DNA of 64,000 nt from Bacteroidales bacterium UBA6377 (GTDB lineage Bacteria; Bacteroidota; Bacteroidia; Bacteroidales; UBA932), in the NCBI GenBank assembly GCA_002438805.1, contig DJQV01000024.1:62001-126000 (forward strand). Reading direction: 5' to 3'. The number at the start of each line of letters is the position of its first letter. Position 1 is the first letter of the stretch. Positions 9,374-17,022 of this stretch are shown piece by piece. The translations under genes were made by a program, and so were the position numbers. The notes beneath the pieces were generated by a model. That model searched no databases and had not been told where the DNA came from. It saw only the letters and a program-made list of their open reading frames with translations.

Positions 9374-9433
9374 TTGGAAAAACGGCAGAATTACCTTAGT
9401 TTTGCCATAGAAAAAAGGCGCGGCAGAATTGCC
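9374..9433 (+). promoter_or_regulatory. Promoter of the second ATPase gene with a private direct repeat across it
   Basis: TTGG at 9374-9377, 19 nt gap, then TAGTTTTG at 9397-9404: a good -33/-7 pair. The 13-nt repeat CGGCAGAATTNCC lies at 9383-9395, between the two boxes, and again at 9421-9433, just after the expected start of transcription (38 nt apart, one mismatch). GGCAGAA and TTTTGCC also form an imperfect palindrome spanning the -7 box. The repeat sequence is unrelated to that of ATPase 1. Confidence 0.7.
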
Positions 9434-9452
9434 CCCACCTTAACGGTCGAAT

Positions 9453-10811
9453 ATGCAAGAAGAGGCTATGATAAAAAGAAAGATAGACGATTACATACGT
9501 AACTATTACGCAAATACCCGTAACGCCTTGCTCATTACTGGGGCACGGCAAACAGGCAAGACATATTCAATCCGCCAGTTCGGTAAAACGTTCAAGAGCT
9601 TTATCGAAATCAATTTCATCGAGATGCCTGAAGCCGTGGCTTTATTTAAAGGTGCGACGAGCAGCAGCGATATTCTCTTCCGCCTGTCGGCAATTACTTC
9701 TGCGCCGCTCATCAAAGGTGAAACACTAATCTTTTTTGATGAAGTGCAGCAATGTCCCGACATAGTTACAGCAATCAAGTTCCTGGTGGATGACGGTTCG
9801 TATCGCTACATCTTGAGCGGTTCGCTGTTAGGGGTAGAACTGAAGGATTTGCGGTCTGAACCGGTAGGATATATGGGGGTCAAGAATATGTTTCCTCTTG
9901 ATTTTGAAGAGTTCATTTCGTGCGTAGGTATCAGCGTCTCCATAATCGGGTCGCTGCGCGAAGCATGGAAGAACTGTACCGCCGTCGATGAATTTGTACA
10001 CGGCAAAATCATGGAGCTGTTCCGGCTCTATCTTATTGTAGGCGGCATGCCTGCGGCAGTAAGCAAATACATCGAGAGCAACAACCTGCAAGAAGTGATG
10101 GCCGTTCAGCAGGACATCATACGTCTGTACAAACGGGATATCGCAAAGTATGATCCGGACAACAAACTTTATATCGAAGAGATTTTCAACCTTATTCCAC
10201 CCGAATTGAATACCAAAAACAAACGCTTCATCTTAAAACGGCTCAATGAACACACAAAATTCGACCGGATCGAGAACAGTTTTCTGTGGTTGACAAATGC
10301 AGGCGTGGCATTGCCCGTCTATAATGTGGAAGAGCCGAAAATGCCGCTTCTGCTTGCCCGCTCACGCAATTTGTTCAAACTTTTCCAAAGCGACATCGGA
10401 CTGTTGGCCTGCCAATATGCCGAGGGGATTCAGATAAGGATCATCAGAGGGGACAAAGACATCAACTTCGGTTCGATTTATGAGAATGCCGTTGCGCAAG
10501 AGCTGGTGGCGCACGGCATCACTCCCTACTATTACAACAATAAAAAGCGCGGCGAATTGGATTTCGTAATTGAACTTGATGGTAAGGTTCTGCCTATCGA
10601 GGTGAAATCCGGCAAGGATTACGAGACACACCATGCTCTGTCCAACATTATGGATTGCCCCGAATATGATCTCCCTAAAGCCGTTGTATTCAATAACGAC
10701 AATATGCATGCCGCAGGCAAGATCATCTATGCCCCTATCTACATGACGATGTTTCTCGAGAAAAACAATGCGGCTCCGACTTTTTATAAAGTAGATATTT
10801 CAGGATTATAA
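9453..10811 (+). CDS. AAA_14/DUF4143-type ATPase with PD-(D/E)XK-like C-terminus (ATPase 2)
   Basis: 452-residue relative of ATPase 1. Walker A GARQTGKTY near 29-37, Walker B LIFFDEVQQ near 95, and SGSLLG near 125. The C-terminal part has the clearest nuclease-type motif of the group: GELDFVIELDG then PIEVKSG, which keeps Asp, Glu and Lys. ATG 9453 is used; ATG 9468 is also possible. The gene lies alone between proX and a non-coding stretch of inverted repeats. A housekeeping role cannot be assigned; related genes are patchily distributed in bacteria (general knowledge of the family), which fits accessory DNA. Confidence 0.84.
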   Translation: MQEEAMIKRKIDDYIRNYYANTRNALLITGARQTGKTYSIRQFGKTFKSFIEINFIEMPEAVALFKGATSSSDILFRLSAITSAPLIKGETLIFFDEVQQCPDIVTAIKFLVDDGSYRYILSGSLLGVELKDLRSEPVGYMGVKNMFPLDFEEFISCVGISVSIIGSLREAWKNCTAVDEFVHGKIMELFRLYLIVGGMPAAVSKYIESNNLQEVMAVQQDIIRLYKRDIAKYDPDNKLYIEEIFNLIPPELNTKNKRFILKRLNEHTKFDRIENSFLWLTNAGVALPVYNVEEPKMPLLLARSRNLFKLFQSDIGLLACQYAEGIQIRIIRGDKDINFGSIYENAVAQELVAHGITPYYYNNKKRGELDFVIELDGKVLPIEVKSGKDYETHHALSNIMDCPEYDLPKAVVFNNDNMHAAGKIIYAPIYMTMFLEKNNAAPTFYKVDISGL

Positions 10812-10858
10812 CGCGTCAGCGAACCTTCGGAAACCCGGAAGACAGCTTAGCAAAAGTG

Positions 10859-10906
10859 ATTCTGTTTCCAAAATTCACTATATTTGTAGAACTTTAGAAA
10901 CAGAAT
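10859..10906 (+). promoter_or_regulatory. Orphan promoter framed by an inverted repeat; no ATPase gene behind it
   Basis: ATTCTGTTTC (10859-10868) and GAAACAGAAT (10897-10906) form a perfect 10-bp inverted repeat, arm starts 38 nt apart, with an exact -7 box TATATTTG at 10879-10886 between them. This is the layout seen at the ATPase promoters, but the ATG just after the second arm opens only a short frame. It may be the remains of a lost ATPase cassette. Confidence 0.55.
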
Positions 10907-11063
10907 TGATGCTGGCATCACCGCGACAATATTTCAGGTTATATTGAAATCCAGACAATAGACTATAACCTGAACCCAGATACGCCACAGGACAGCATTC
11001 TCCATGCAAGGTTATAGCATACCAGCCGTTTTACTCTATAACCCGGACAGAAAACCAGCCAGA
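10907..11063. repeat. Non-coding stretch with two inverted repeats built on GGTTATA
   Basis: TTCAGGTTATA (10933-10943) pairs perfectly with TATAACCTGAA (10964-10974). GGTTATAG (11010-11017) pairs with CTATAACC (11036-11043). GGTTATA thus occurs four times in alternating orientation within 107 nt. No convincing reading frame crosses the stretch and no T-run follows either stem, so these are not simple terminators. They could be further relics of operator repeats or binding sites for the neighbouring genes. Confidence 0.5.
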
Positions 11064-11096
11064 TTGCCCGACATTCGGCAAAAAGATGTATTTTAG
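11064..11096 (+). promoter_or_regulatory. Candidate promoter of the AmgK-like gene
   Basis: TTG at 11064-11066, 22 nt gap, then TATTTTAG at 11089-11096. The -7 box is the TAnnTTAG variant also seen at 20556 and 38575. It ends 7 nt before ATG 11104, so the message would be close to leaderless, and this argues against the upstream ATG at 11086. Confidence 0.45.
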
Positions 11097-11103
11097 CACC
11101 ATT

Positions 11104-12132
11104 ATGGAAAGATTATCTGAACTCTACGAGTCCCGATTCGGCGTACGGCCGGAGGAGACAGAACTGCTTCCGCTCTCCGGAAGCGCCCGCAAATACTACA
11201 GGATCAGCGGTGAGGGCGGCACGGTCATCGGCTGCATAGGCACAAACCCCGCCGAAAACAGAGCCTTTCTCACCATTGACGCGAAGTTCCGCGATGCGGG
11301 CCTGCATGCCCCGGAGGTCTACGCCGTCTCCTCGGACGGGATGGCCTATATCCAGGAAGACCTCGGCGACGGGCAGCTGTTCTCGCTTCTGCGCCCCGGC
11401 ATCGCAAAAGGCAACTTCACAGGAGAGCAGCTCGACTGGCTGCATGACACCATCGCCCTGCTCCCGGCAGTGCAGTTCAAGGTGGGGCAAGGGATGGACT
11501 GGAGCGTGTGTTTCCCGGACAGGGAGTTCAATGCACGAATGGTCAATTTCGACCTCAGTTATTTCAAATACGATTTCCTGAAACTCACCGGGCTGGAGTT
11601 CGACGAGATTCGCCTGCAGGATGACTTTGACCGGCTGCGTGACGATTCCCTCGACTTCAAGGGTAACACGTTCATGTATAGGGATTTCCAGGCGCGCAAC
11701 ATCATGATAAAGGACGGCGAGCCGTGCTTCATCGATTTCCAGGGCGGACGCAGAGGCCCGGTACAGTACGACCTCGCCTCTTTCCTCTGGAACGCCGGCA
11801 CCCACTTCTCCCCTGCCCTGCGCTCAGAGCTTGAAGCCGTGTACATCAAGGCTTTGCAAGAATACGTCAAAGTGGACGAAGAAGAGTTCCTGGAAAAGTA
11901 CAGGCTCATCACCCTTGTCCGTCTGCTGCAGGAGTTCGGGGCATACGGCTTCCGGGGACTGATAGAGCGCAAGCAGCTCTTCATCGACTGCATACCCACG
12001 GCACTCGGCTGCATCCGCGAACTCACACAAGAGCCGTTCAGGCGCTACCCGTACCTCAACTCCGTACTGCGCCGCCTGTGCGAAGACTGGGACGGACGCA
12101 CCATCCTCCCCGGAGTCAAGATCAGCCTGTAA
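11104..12132 (+). CDS. Phosphotransferase of the aminoglycoside-kinase fold, AmgK-like
   Basis: 342-residue kinase of the APH/choline-kinase fold. In AmgK this fold phosphorylates N-acetylmuramate at C1 for cell-wall recycling. FMYRDFQARNIMI near 190 is the catalytic loop (Asp in RDFQARN), and CFIDFQGGRRGP near 210 is the DFG-like metal-binding motif. The pairing with a MurU-like nucleotidyltransferase (13479) is the AmgK-MurU arrangement, now split by ATPase 3. ATG 11086 is possible but precedes the likely -7 box. The substrate is inferred from context, not proven; other sugars are possible. Confidence 0.72.
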   Translation: MERLSELYESRFGVRPEETELLPLSGSARKYYRISGEGGTVIGCIGTNPAENRAFLTIDAKFRDAGLHAPEVYAVSSDGMAYIQEDLGDGQLFSLLRPGIAKGNFTGEQLDWLHDTIALLPAVQFKVGQGMDWSVCFPDREFNARMVNFDLSYFKYDFLKLTGLEFDEIRLQDDFDRLRDDSLDFKGNTFMYRDFQARNIMIKDGEPCFIDFQGGRRGPVQYDLASFLWNAGTHFSPALRSELEAVYIKALQEYVKVDEEEFLEKYRLITLVRLLQEFGAYGFRGLIERKQLFIDCIPTALGCIRELTQEPFRRYPYLNSVLRRLCEDWDGRTILPGVKISL

Positions 12133-12193
12133 AAGTTTCGGTTATGACAGAAACTTTTTCTATATTTGCAGAAAGTTTCGGTTATGACAGAAA
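12132..12193 (+). promoter_or_regulatory. Promoter of the third ATPase gene with a perfect 22-bp direct repeat around it
   Basis: A 22-nt sequence containing GTTTCGGTTATGACAG occurs without mismatch at 12132-12153 and 12172-12193 (40 nt apart). The -7 box TATATTTG (12161-12168) lies between the copies. The first copy begins on the last base of the AmgK-like stop codon. The second contains the ATPase start codon (12184), so anything bound there would affect both transcription and translation. Confidence 0.8.
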
Positions 12194-13482
12194 ACATCAA
12201 GAACCTTTCGCGTTACAATCCGTGGAACGGGAACAACATCGCATCAGGATTCAGACGTGATGACTATCTACGGAAAATATCCGCTTTCACCGGAAACAAT
12301 CTGGTGAAAGTGCTCACAGGTCAGCGCCGTGTCGGGAAGAGCTACATCCTCAGGCAAGTCGCGATGGATCTGGTCGCCAGCGGCATAGATGACCGGAACA
12401 TCTTGTTCATCAGCAAGGAGTTTTCGAGCTTTGATTTTCTTGAAACGAATAAAGAGCTTGACGACCTCATCAAAGAATACCATACAGAACTGCGCCCCTC
12501 CGGCAAGACATATATTTTCATTGATGAAGTCCAGAATATAGAAGGTTGGGAAAAAAGCGTAAACTCGCTGTCCCAAGATTTTTCCTCTCCATGCGAAGTG
12601 TTCATCAGCGGTTCAAACTCAAAGATGCTGTCCGGCGAACTGGCTTCACTGCTTTCCGGCCGATATGTTGAATTGGAGGTTTTTTCCCTCTCCTACATCG
12701 AATGGATCGGGATCACCACAAGAGAGTCCGGACAGAAATCATACGGAGAATACCTGCAAGAAGGCGGACTTCCCGAACTGACACATCTGGGCACAGCGGA
12801 AGTCAAAAGGAACTACATATCAAGTTTGAGGGATACCATACTTTTGCGCGACATAATCTCGCGCTTCAAGATACGGGATGCCAGAACCCTTGAAGATCTG
12901 TTTGTGTATCTTGTGAATAATGCCACAAAACTCTTCACGCCCAATTCAATAGTGCGCTTTTACAAAGGTAAGGGAAAATCCGTCAACTACGAGACAGTGG
13001 CGACATACCTCGGTTACCTTACCGACACTTACCTGGTCCACAAGGCCGAAAGATACAACATTCAAGGAAGAGAGGTCATAGCCGGGAACTGCAAATATTA
13101 CATCAACGACCTGTCATTCCGGAATTATCTGTATCGGGGCTTTGCCTTCGGCTACGGATATGAACTTGAGAACCTCATATATCTGGATTTGAGGCGGGCC
13201 GGATACGACGTTTATGTCGGGAACATCTCCAACACGACGGAGGAACGTCAGCTGGAAGTGGATTTTGTCGGCATAACCGGTGACAAGAAGATATATGTCC
13301 AGGTCGCTTACAAAATGGATGACCCGGAAACAATGAGGCGTGAATACACTCCGTTGAGCCTCATAAAAGACAGTTATCCGAAATATGTCGTCACTATGGA
13401 CGAGTTCAGATTCCCCAGCAACAACGGAATCACCCATGTTCAAGCGTGGGACTTCCAGAATGAATTAAAAAAACAAGCATGA
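12184..13482 (+). CDS. AAA_14/DUF4143-type ATPase, C-terminal nuclease motif degenerate (ATPase 3)
   Basis: 432-residue relative of ATPases 1 and 2. Walker A LTGQRRVGKSY near 45-52, Walker B IFIDEVQ near 105, and FISGSNSKML near 140. A wing-like segment (VNYETVATYLGYLTDTYLV) follows at about 270. The C-terminal motif reads LEVDFVG then YVQVAYK: the Asp is kept but the E-x-K is replaced, so this copy may have lost any cleavage activity. ATG 12184 is chosen over TTG 12166 because the latter lies inside the -7 box. The stop overlaps the MurU-like start (ATGA), making it the middle gene of a former two-gene unit. Confidence 0.84.
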   Translation: MTENIKNLSRYNPWNGNNIASGFRRDDYLRKISAFTGNNLVKVLTGQRRVGKSYILRQVAMDLVASGIDDRNILFISKEFSSFDFLETNKELDDLIKEYHTELRPSGKTYIFIDEVQNIEGWEKSVNSLSQDFSSPCEVFISGSNSKMLSGELASLLSGRYVELEVFSLSYIEWIGITTRESGQKSYGEYLQEGGLPELTHLGTAEVKRNYISSLRDTILLRDIISRFKIRDARTLEDLFVYLVNNATKLFTPNSIVRFYKGKGKSVNYETVATYLGYLTDTYLVHKAERYNIQGREVIAGNCKYYINDLSFRNYLYRGFAFGYGYELENLIYLDLRRAGYDVYVGNISNTTEERQLEVDFVGITGDKKIYVQVAYKMDDPETMRREYTPLSLIKDSYPKYVVTMDEFRFPSNNGITHVQAWDFQNELKKQA

Positions 13483-14234
13483 CATCATATATAAAAACAG
13501 CCATGATCTTTGCGGCGGGGCTCGGGACGAGGCTGAGACCCATCACCGACTCCATGCCAAAGGCTCTCGTCAAGGTGGGCGGCGTGCCGATGCTTGAGAG
13601 GATTCTGCTGAAAATCAAAGACGCCGGAATAAAAGATGTTGTAGTCAACGTCCACCATTTCGCCTCGCAGATTGAGGATTTCCTCTCGGCCAACGCCGGC
13701 CTCGGGATGAAGATCGACATCTCCCGCGAGCCAGGTCAAGCCCTTGAGACCGGAGGCGGAATCCGCCATGCCTCACCGCTGCTCAAGGGATGCGGGCGTT
13801 TCCTCGTACACAACGTGGACATGCTCAGCGACCTGGATCTTGAATGGTTCTTCTCTCAAGACGACCCGTCTTCGCTTGCGACGCTGCTGCTGACAGAATC
13901 CGATGATGCCGACCGCTACCTGCTCTTCGATGAGGAGATGCTGCTGCGCGGATGGACAAATGTCCGCACCGGCGAGGTTCGCAGCCCGTTCCCGGATTTC
14001 GACCCCCTCTCCTGCCGGAAATACTCGTTCTGCGGGGTGCATATCCTCTCCGAGAGGGTACTGCGCCTGATGGAAAAGTGGCCGGAAAAGTTCTCCATAA
14101 TCGACTTCTATCTGTCCGCCTGCGCCATGGAAGAAATAAGGGGGATTGTAGCCAAATCTTTGAAAATCATAGACATCGGCACTCCCGAAAAGCTCGCTGA
14201 GGCGGACACCCTTGTCCGTGGAGGAGCTTTTTGA
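13479..14234 (+). CDS. Sugar nucleotidyltransferase, MurU-like
   Basis: 251-residue NTP-transferase of the Rossmann-like glycosyl-nucleotidyl family. The signature MIFAAGLGTRLRPITDSMPKAL at 9-30 is the nucleotide-binding loop with the conserved Lys, VHNVDML near 108 carries the metal-binding Asp, and the size matches MurU, which makes UDP-MurNAc from MurNAc-1-phosphate. The protein has no hexapeptide acetyltransferase tail, as expected for MurU rather than GlmU. The start overlaps the ATPase 3 stop. Function as a MurU is inferred from the AmgK-like partner upstream. Confidence 0.75.
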   Translation: MTSYIKTAMIFAAGLGTRLRPITDSMPKALVKVGGVPMLERILLKIKDAGIKDVVVNVHHFASQIEDFLSANAGLGMKIDISREPGQALETGGGIRHASPLLKGCGRFLVHNVDMLSDLDLEWFFSQDDPSSLATLLLTESDDADRYLLFDEEMLLRGWTNVRTGEVRSPFPDFDPLSCRKYSFCGVHILSERVLRLMEKWPEKFSIIDFYLSACAMEEIRGIVAKSLKIIDIGTPEKLAEADTLVRGGAF

Positions 14235-14274
14235 CCTGAGGTCTTGCCATTGCGCTCTTTTTGACCTATATTTG
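14227..14274 (+). promoter_or_regulatory. Promoter of apt with an 11-bp direct repeat
   Basis: TTG at 14244-14246, 20 nt gap, then TATATTTG at 14267-14274. CTTTTTGACCT is present at 14227-14237 (spanning the murU-like stop codon) and again at 14257-14267, ending at the -7 box (30 nt apart). The repeat could be an operator or chance; it is shorter and less symmetrical than those at the ATPase genes. Confidence 0.6.
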
Positions 14275-14298
14275 CAAGGTTGTTTTACCTCATCCCTT

Positions 14299-14823
14299 AT
14301 GAGCTTGGATAAATTGAAGCGAAATCTTCGGACTATCCCTGATTTTCCGAAGAAAGGCATCCTTTTTTACGACATCACCACCCTGTTCAAGAGTGCTGAT
14401 TGCCTTGCCGAACTGAGCGACATGCTCTACGGCATGTACAGGGACAAGGGCATCACCAAGGTCGTCGGGATCGAGTCCCGGGGCTACATCATGGGCTCCA
14501 TTCTGGCCGCAAGGCTCGGTGCCGGCTTCGTACCGGTGCGCAAGGAGGGCAAGCTTCCGGCCGAGGTCTTCAAGGAAGAATACGAACTGGAGTACGGCAA
14601 CGCCGCCATCGAGATCCACAAGGACGCCATCACTGAAGATGACGTGGTGCTTGTGCACGATGATCTGCTCGCCACGGGCGGCACCATGGAGGCGGCACGC
14701 AGGCTCGTGGAGAGGAACCACCCGAAAGCGGTGTACCTCAACTGCATAATCGAGCTCATGGAGCTTTCGGGCCGCAAGGCCTTCCCTTCCAATACAGAAT
14801 TTACATCCATATTGCAACTGTAA
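14299..14823 (+). CDS. apt: Adenine phosphoribosyltransferase
   Basis: Converts adenine and PRPP to AMP in the cytosol (purine salvage). 174 residues, normal for the family. DITTLFK near 25, GIESRGYIMG near 58 and the PRPP-binding loop VVLVHDDLLATGGTM near 118-132 are all present. ATG 14299 matches the usual Apt N-terminus; the longer frame from 14212 would run back through the promoter. A hairpin terminator follows directly. The next two genes supply an outer-membrane channel and a purine permease, so the three form a functional salvage set although apt has its own terminator. Confidence 0.95.
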   Translation: MSLDKLKRNLRTIPDFPKKGILFYDITTLFKSADCLAELSDMLYGMYRDKGITKVVGIESRGYIMGSILAARLGAGFVPVRKEGKLPAEVFKEEYELEYGNAAIEIHKDAITEDDVVLVHDDLLATGGTMEAARRLVERNHPKAVYLNCIIELMELSGRKAFPSNTEFTSILQL

Positions 14824-14830
14824 GTATAAG

Positions 14831-14862
14831 GGGCCTGCACGCAGCAGGCCCTGCCTTTTTTG
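14831..14862 (+). terminator. Rho-independent terminator after apt
   Basis: GGGCCTGC (14831-14838) and GCAGGCCC (14844-14851) form a perfect 8-bp stem with a 5-nt loop, followed by a run of T residues at 14855-14861. It lies 8 nt after the apt stop. Confidence 0.85.
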
Positions 14863-14889
14863 TTGCGGACATTTTTACTACATATAAAA

Positions 14890-15627
14890 ATGATGAAAAA
14901 AGTACTCATTGCGGCAGCTGTTGCCACAGCGTTCTTCGCTCAAGGAGCCAAGGCGCAGACCAACCTTCAGACTTTCTGGGACTTCGGTCGCGGTCATGTC
15001 ACCACCACCCTCGAGGGCTACTACGGAGACAACTGGGGAGACACCTTCTTCTTCGTTGACTACGACTACAACACCAAAAACCCCGACGGCAAGTTCATCG
15101 GCGTCAGCGGCAGCTACTTCGAGATCGCCCGCGGGCTCAACTTCTGGAAGAACACGTCTCTGGCAGACCTCAGCGCCCATGTCGAGTACAACGGCGGAGT
15201 AGGCTTCGGCAGCCAGAACTTCCTTTTCGGCGCCGATTACCTCCTGCACAACGCCGACTACTCCAACACCTTCAAGTTCTCCCTCATGTACAAGACCTTC
15301 AGCGGCAACGCCAGCAGCGACACCCCGCTCCAGTTCACCTTCGTATGGGGCATGAAGAACCTCTTCGGCGTGGACGGCCTCAATTTCAGCGGTTTCGCCG
15401 ACATCTGGGGTGAGAACACCAAAAACTGGTACGCAGACCCTGTAGATGATCAGGCAGAAGAGGGCAAATTCATCTTCATCTCAGAGCCTCAGCTCTGGTA
15501 CAATGTGGGCAAGCACTTCGGCGTGGACAACCTCAACATCGGCACCGAAATCGAGCTCAGCTACAACTTCGCCGGCAACCACGGCTTCTACTGCCGTCCT
15601 TGCCTCGGCACCAAGTGGGTATTCTAA
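14890..15627 (+). CDS. DUF5020-family outer-membrane protein (Tsx-like nucleoside channel fold)
   Basis: 245-residue outer-membrane barrel with a clear signal peptide (MMKKVLIAAAVATAFFAQGAKAQ). Alternating aromatic beta strands run to the C-terminal GTKWVF, with the terminal Phe typical of barrel proteins. The opening LQTFWDFGRGHVTTTLEGYYGDNWGDTFFFVDY-type region (about 25-55) resembles the Tsx nucleoside channel, and DUF5020 proteins are usually grouped with Tsx. Position between apt and a purine permease supports passage of nucleobases or nucleosides across the outer membrane. ATG 14890 or 14893 starts the signal peptide. Confidence 0.8.
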   Translation: MMKKVLIAAAVATAFFAQGAKAQTNLQTFWDFGRGHVTTTLEGYYGDNWGDTFFFVDYDYNTKNPDGKFIGVSGSYFEIARGLNFWKNTSLADLSAHVEYNGGVGFGSQNFLFGADYLLHNADYSNTFKFSLMYKTFSGNASSDTPLQFTFVWGMKNLFGVDGLNFSGFADIWGENTKNWYADPVDDQAEEGKFIFISEPQLWYNVGKHFGVDNLNIGTEIELSYNFAGNHGFYCRPCLGTKWVF

Positions 15628-15639
15628 CAGTGCCGCAAG

Positions 15640-16941
15640 ATGTCTCCATTCTTATGTAAACTGTTCGGCTTCGACCCGAAGACCAACAGCGTGCGTACCG
15701 AGATCGTAGCCGGTATCACCACTTTCCTCACGATGGCGTACATCCTCGCCGTCAACCCGGGGATCTTCAGCAACATCCAGGGCATGCCTAACGGCTCCGT
15801 ATTCACAGCCACGGCCCTTGCCGCCATCGTCGGCACCCTTGCGATGTCCCTCTACGCCAAGAAGCCTTTCGGACTTGCTCCGGGCATGGGCCTCAACGCC
15901 TTCTTCGTGTTCACAGTGTGTCTGGGCATGGGCTACAGCTGGCAGTTCGCCCTGACGGCCATCCTCATTGAGGGCATCATCTTCATCATCCTCTCCGCCA
16001 CCAAGGTGCGCGAGATGATAGTGAATGCGATCCCGGCATCCATCAAGAACGCCATCGGAGCCGGTATCGGCCTGTACATCGCCTTCATCGGCCTGCAGAA
16101 CGCCGGCATCATAGTCAACGATGACTCGACCCTCGTCGGCCTCGGCGCCCTGGGATCCAAGACCAGCATCCTCTTCATCATCGGACTCTTCCTCACAGCC
16201 ATCCTTGTGGTGCTCAAGGTCAAGGGCGGCATCCTCATCGGCATGCTCGCCACCACACTTGTCGGCATCCCGATGGGTGTGACCAAGTTCGCCGGATTAG
16301 TCTCCCTGCCGGAGTCCATCTCCCCGATCTTCTGCCAGTTCGAGTGGGGGCACATCTTCACCTGGGACATGCTCGTGGTTGTCTTCACCTTCCTGTTCAT
16401 CGACATGTTCGACACCATCGGAACCGTGGTCGGCGTATCCGTGAAATCCGGGATGGTGGACAAGGACGGCCACGTGGACGGCATCAGCAAGATCCTCATG
16501 GCTGACGCCGTGGCCACCACGGCAGGCGCCTGCTTCGGCACCTCCACCACCACCACTTACATCGAGAGCGCGGCAGGTGTCGCTGAAGGCGGACGTACCG
16601 GCCTCACCTCATTCGTGATAGCCCTCTGCTTCGCCATCGCCCTGCTCTTCTCCCCTGTGTTCCTCGCCATCCCGAGCGCGGCCACCGGAGCGGTGCTCGT
16701 AATTGTGGGTGTGATGATGATGAGCCCTATCCGCAACATCGACTGGAACGACTACTCAGAGGCCATCCCGGCATTCGTGACAGCCGTCATGATGCCGCTC
16801 TCATACAGCATCGCGCACGGCATCATGCTCGGCATGATCACCTACGTGGTCATCAAGGCCCTCACAGGCAAGTTCAAGAGCATAAGCGTGATGATGTGGG
16901 TTCTCGCAGTGCTCTTCGTGCTGAGGTACATATTCATGTAG
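15640..16941 (+). CDS. AzgA-type purine permease (NCS2 / hypoxanthine-adenine-guanine family)
   Basis: Inner-membrane symporter of 433 residues with about 12-14 hydrophobic segments. The N-terminal TEIVAGITTFLTMAYILAVNP, APGMGLNAFF near 85 and FLFIDMFDTIGT near 250 are the conserved AzgA/PbuG motifs; the late GTSTTTTYIESAAGVAEGGR block near 300 is the family substrate-binding segment. It begins 12 nt after the DUF5020 gene, so the two are probably co-transcribed: channel in the outer membrane, permease in the inner, Apt in the cytosol. Which purine is carried is not readable. Confidence 0.92.
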   Translation: MSPFLCKLFGFDPKTNSVRTEIVAGITTFLTMAYILAVNPGIFSNIQGMPNGSVFTATALAAIVGTLAMSLYAKKPFGLAPGMGLNAFFVFTVCLGMGYSWQFALTAILIEGIIFIILSATKVREMIVNAIPASIKNAIGAGIGLYIAFIGLQNAGIIVNDDSTLVGLGALGSKTSILFIIGLFLTAILVVLKVKGGILIGMLATTLVGIPMGVTKFAGLVSLPESISPIFCQFEWGHIFTWDMLVVVFTFLFIDMFDTIGTVVGVSVKSGMVDKDGHVDGISKILMADAVATTAGACFGTSTTTTYIESAAGVAEGGRTGLTSFVIALCFAIALLFSPVFLAIPSAATGAVLVIVGVMMMSPIRNIDWNDYSEAIPAFVTAVMMPLSYSIAHGIMLGMITYVVIKALTGKFKSISVMMWVLAVLFVLRYIFM

Positions 16942-16959
16942 TCCATCTCTTAATCTTCT

Positions 16960-17000
16960 ACAATGCCGACGGGATTCTTTCTGCCGGCATTGTTTTTTTC
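16960..17000 (+). terminator. Rho-independent terminator after the purine permease
   Basis: ACAATGCCG (16960-16968) pairs with CGGCATTGT (16985-16993), followed by a continuous T-run to about 17000. The next promoter begins immediately after it. Confidence 0.85.
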
Positions 17001-17002
17001 CG

Positions 17003-17010
17003 TATCTTTG
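17003..17010 (+). promoter_or_regulatory. -7 box (TATCTTTG) of the porin gene
   Basis: Exact TAnnTTTG match 12 nt before ATG 17023. The -33 region lies in the terminator stem of the previous gene, and no ideal TTTG is present at 19-21 nt. Confidence 0.6.
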
Positions 17011-17022
17011 CCGTTTGCAGAG

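Noticed and set aside
12132..12193. The 22-bp repeat pair as a CRISPR array or target-site duplication
   Set aside because: Only two copies with an 18-nt spacer that contains a promoter box; a target-site duplication would flank the whole gene, and no copy is found after 13482.
7658..13482. The three clustered ATPases as parts of an insertion sequence or transposon
   Set aside because: They carry no transposase or integrase motif, there are no terminal inverted repeats around the genes, and the repeats are confined to the promoters.
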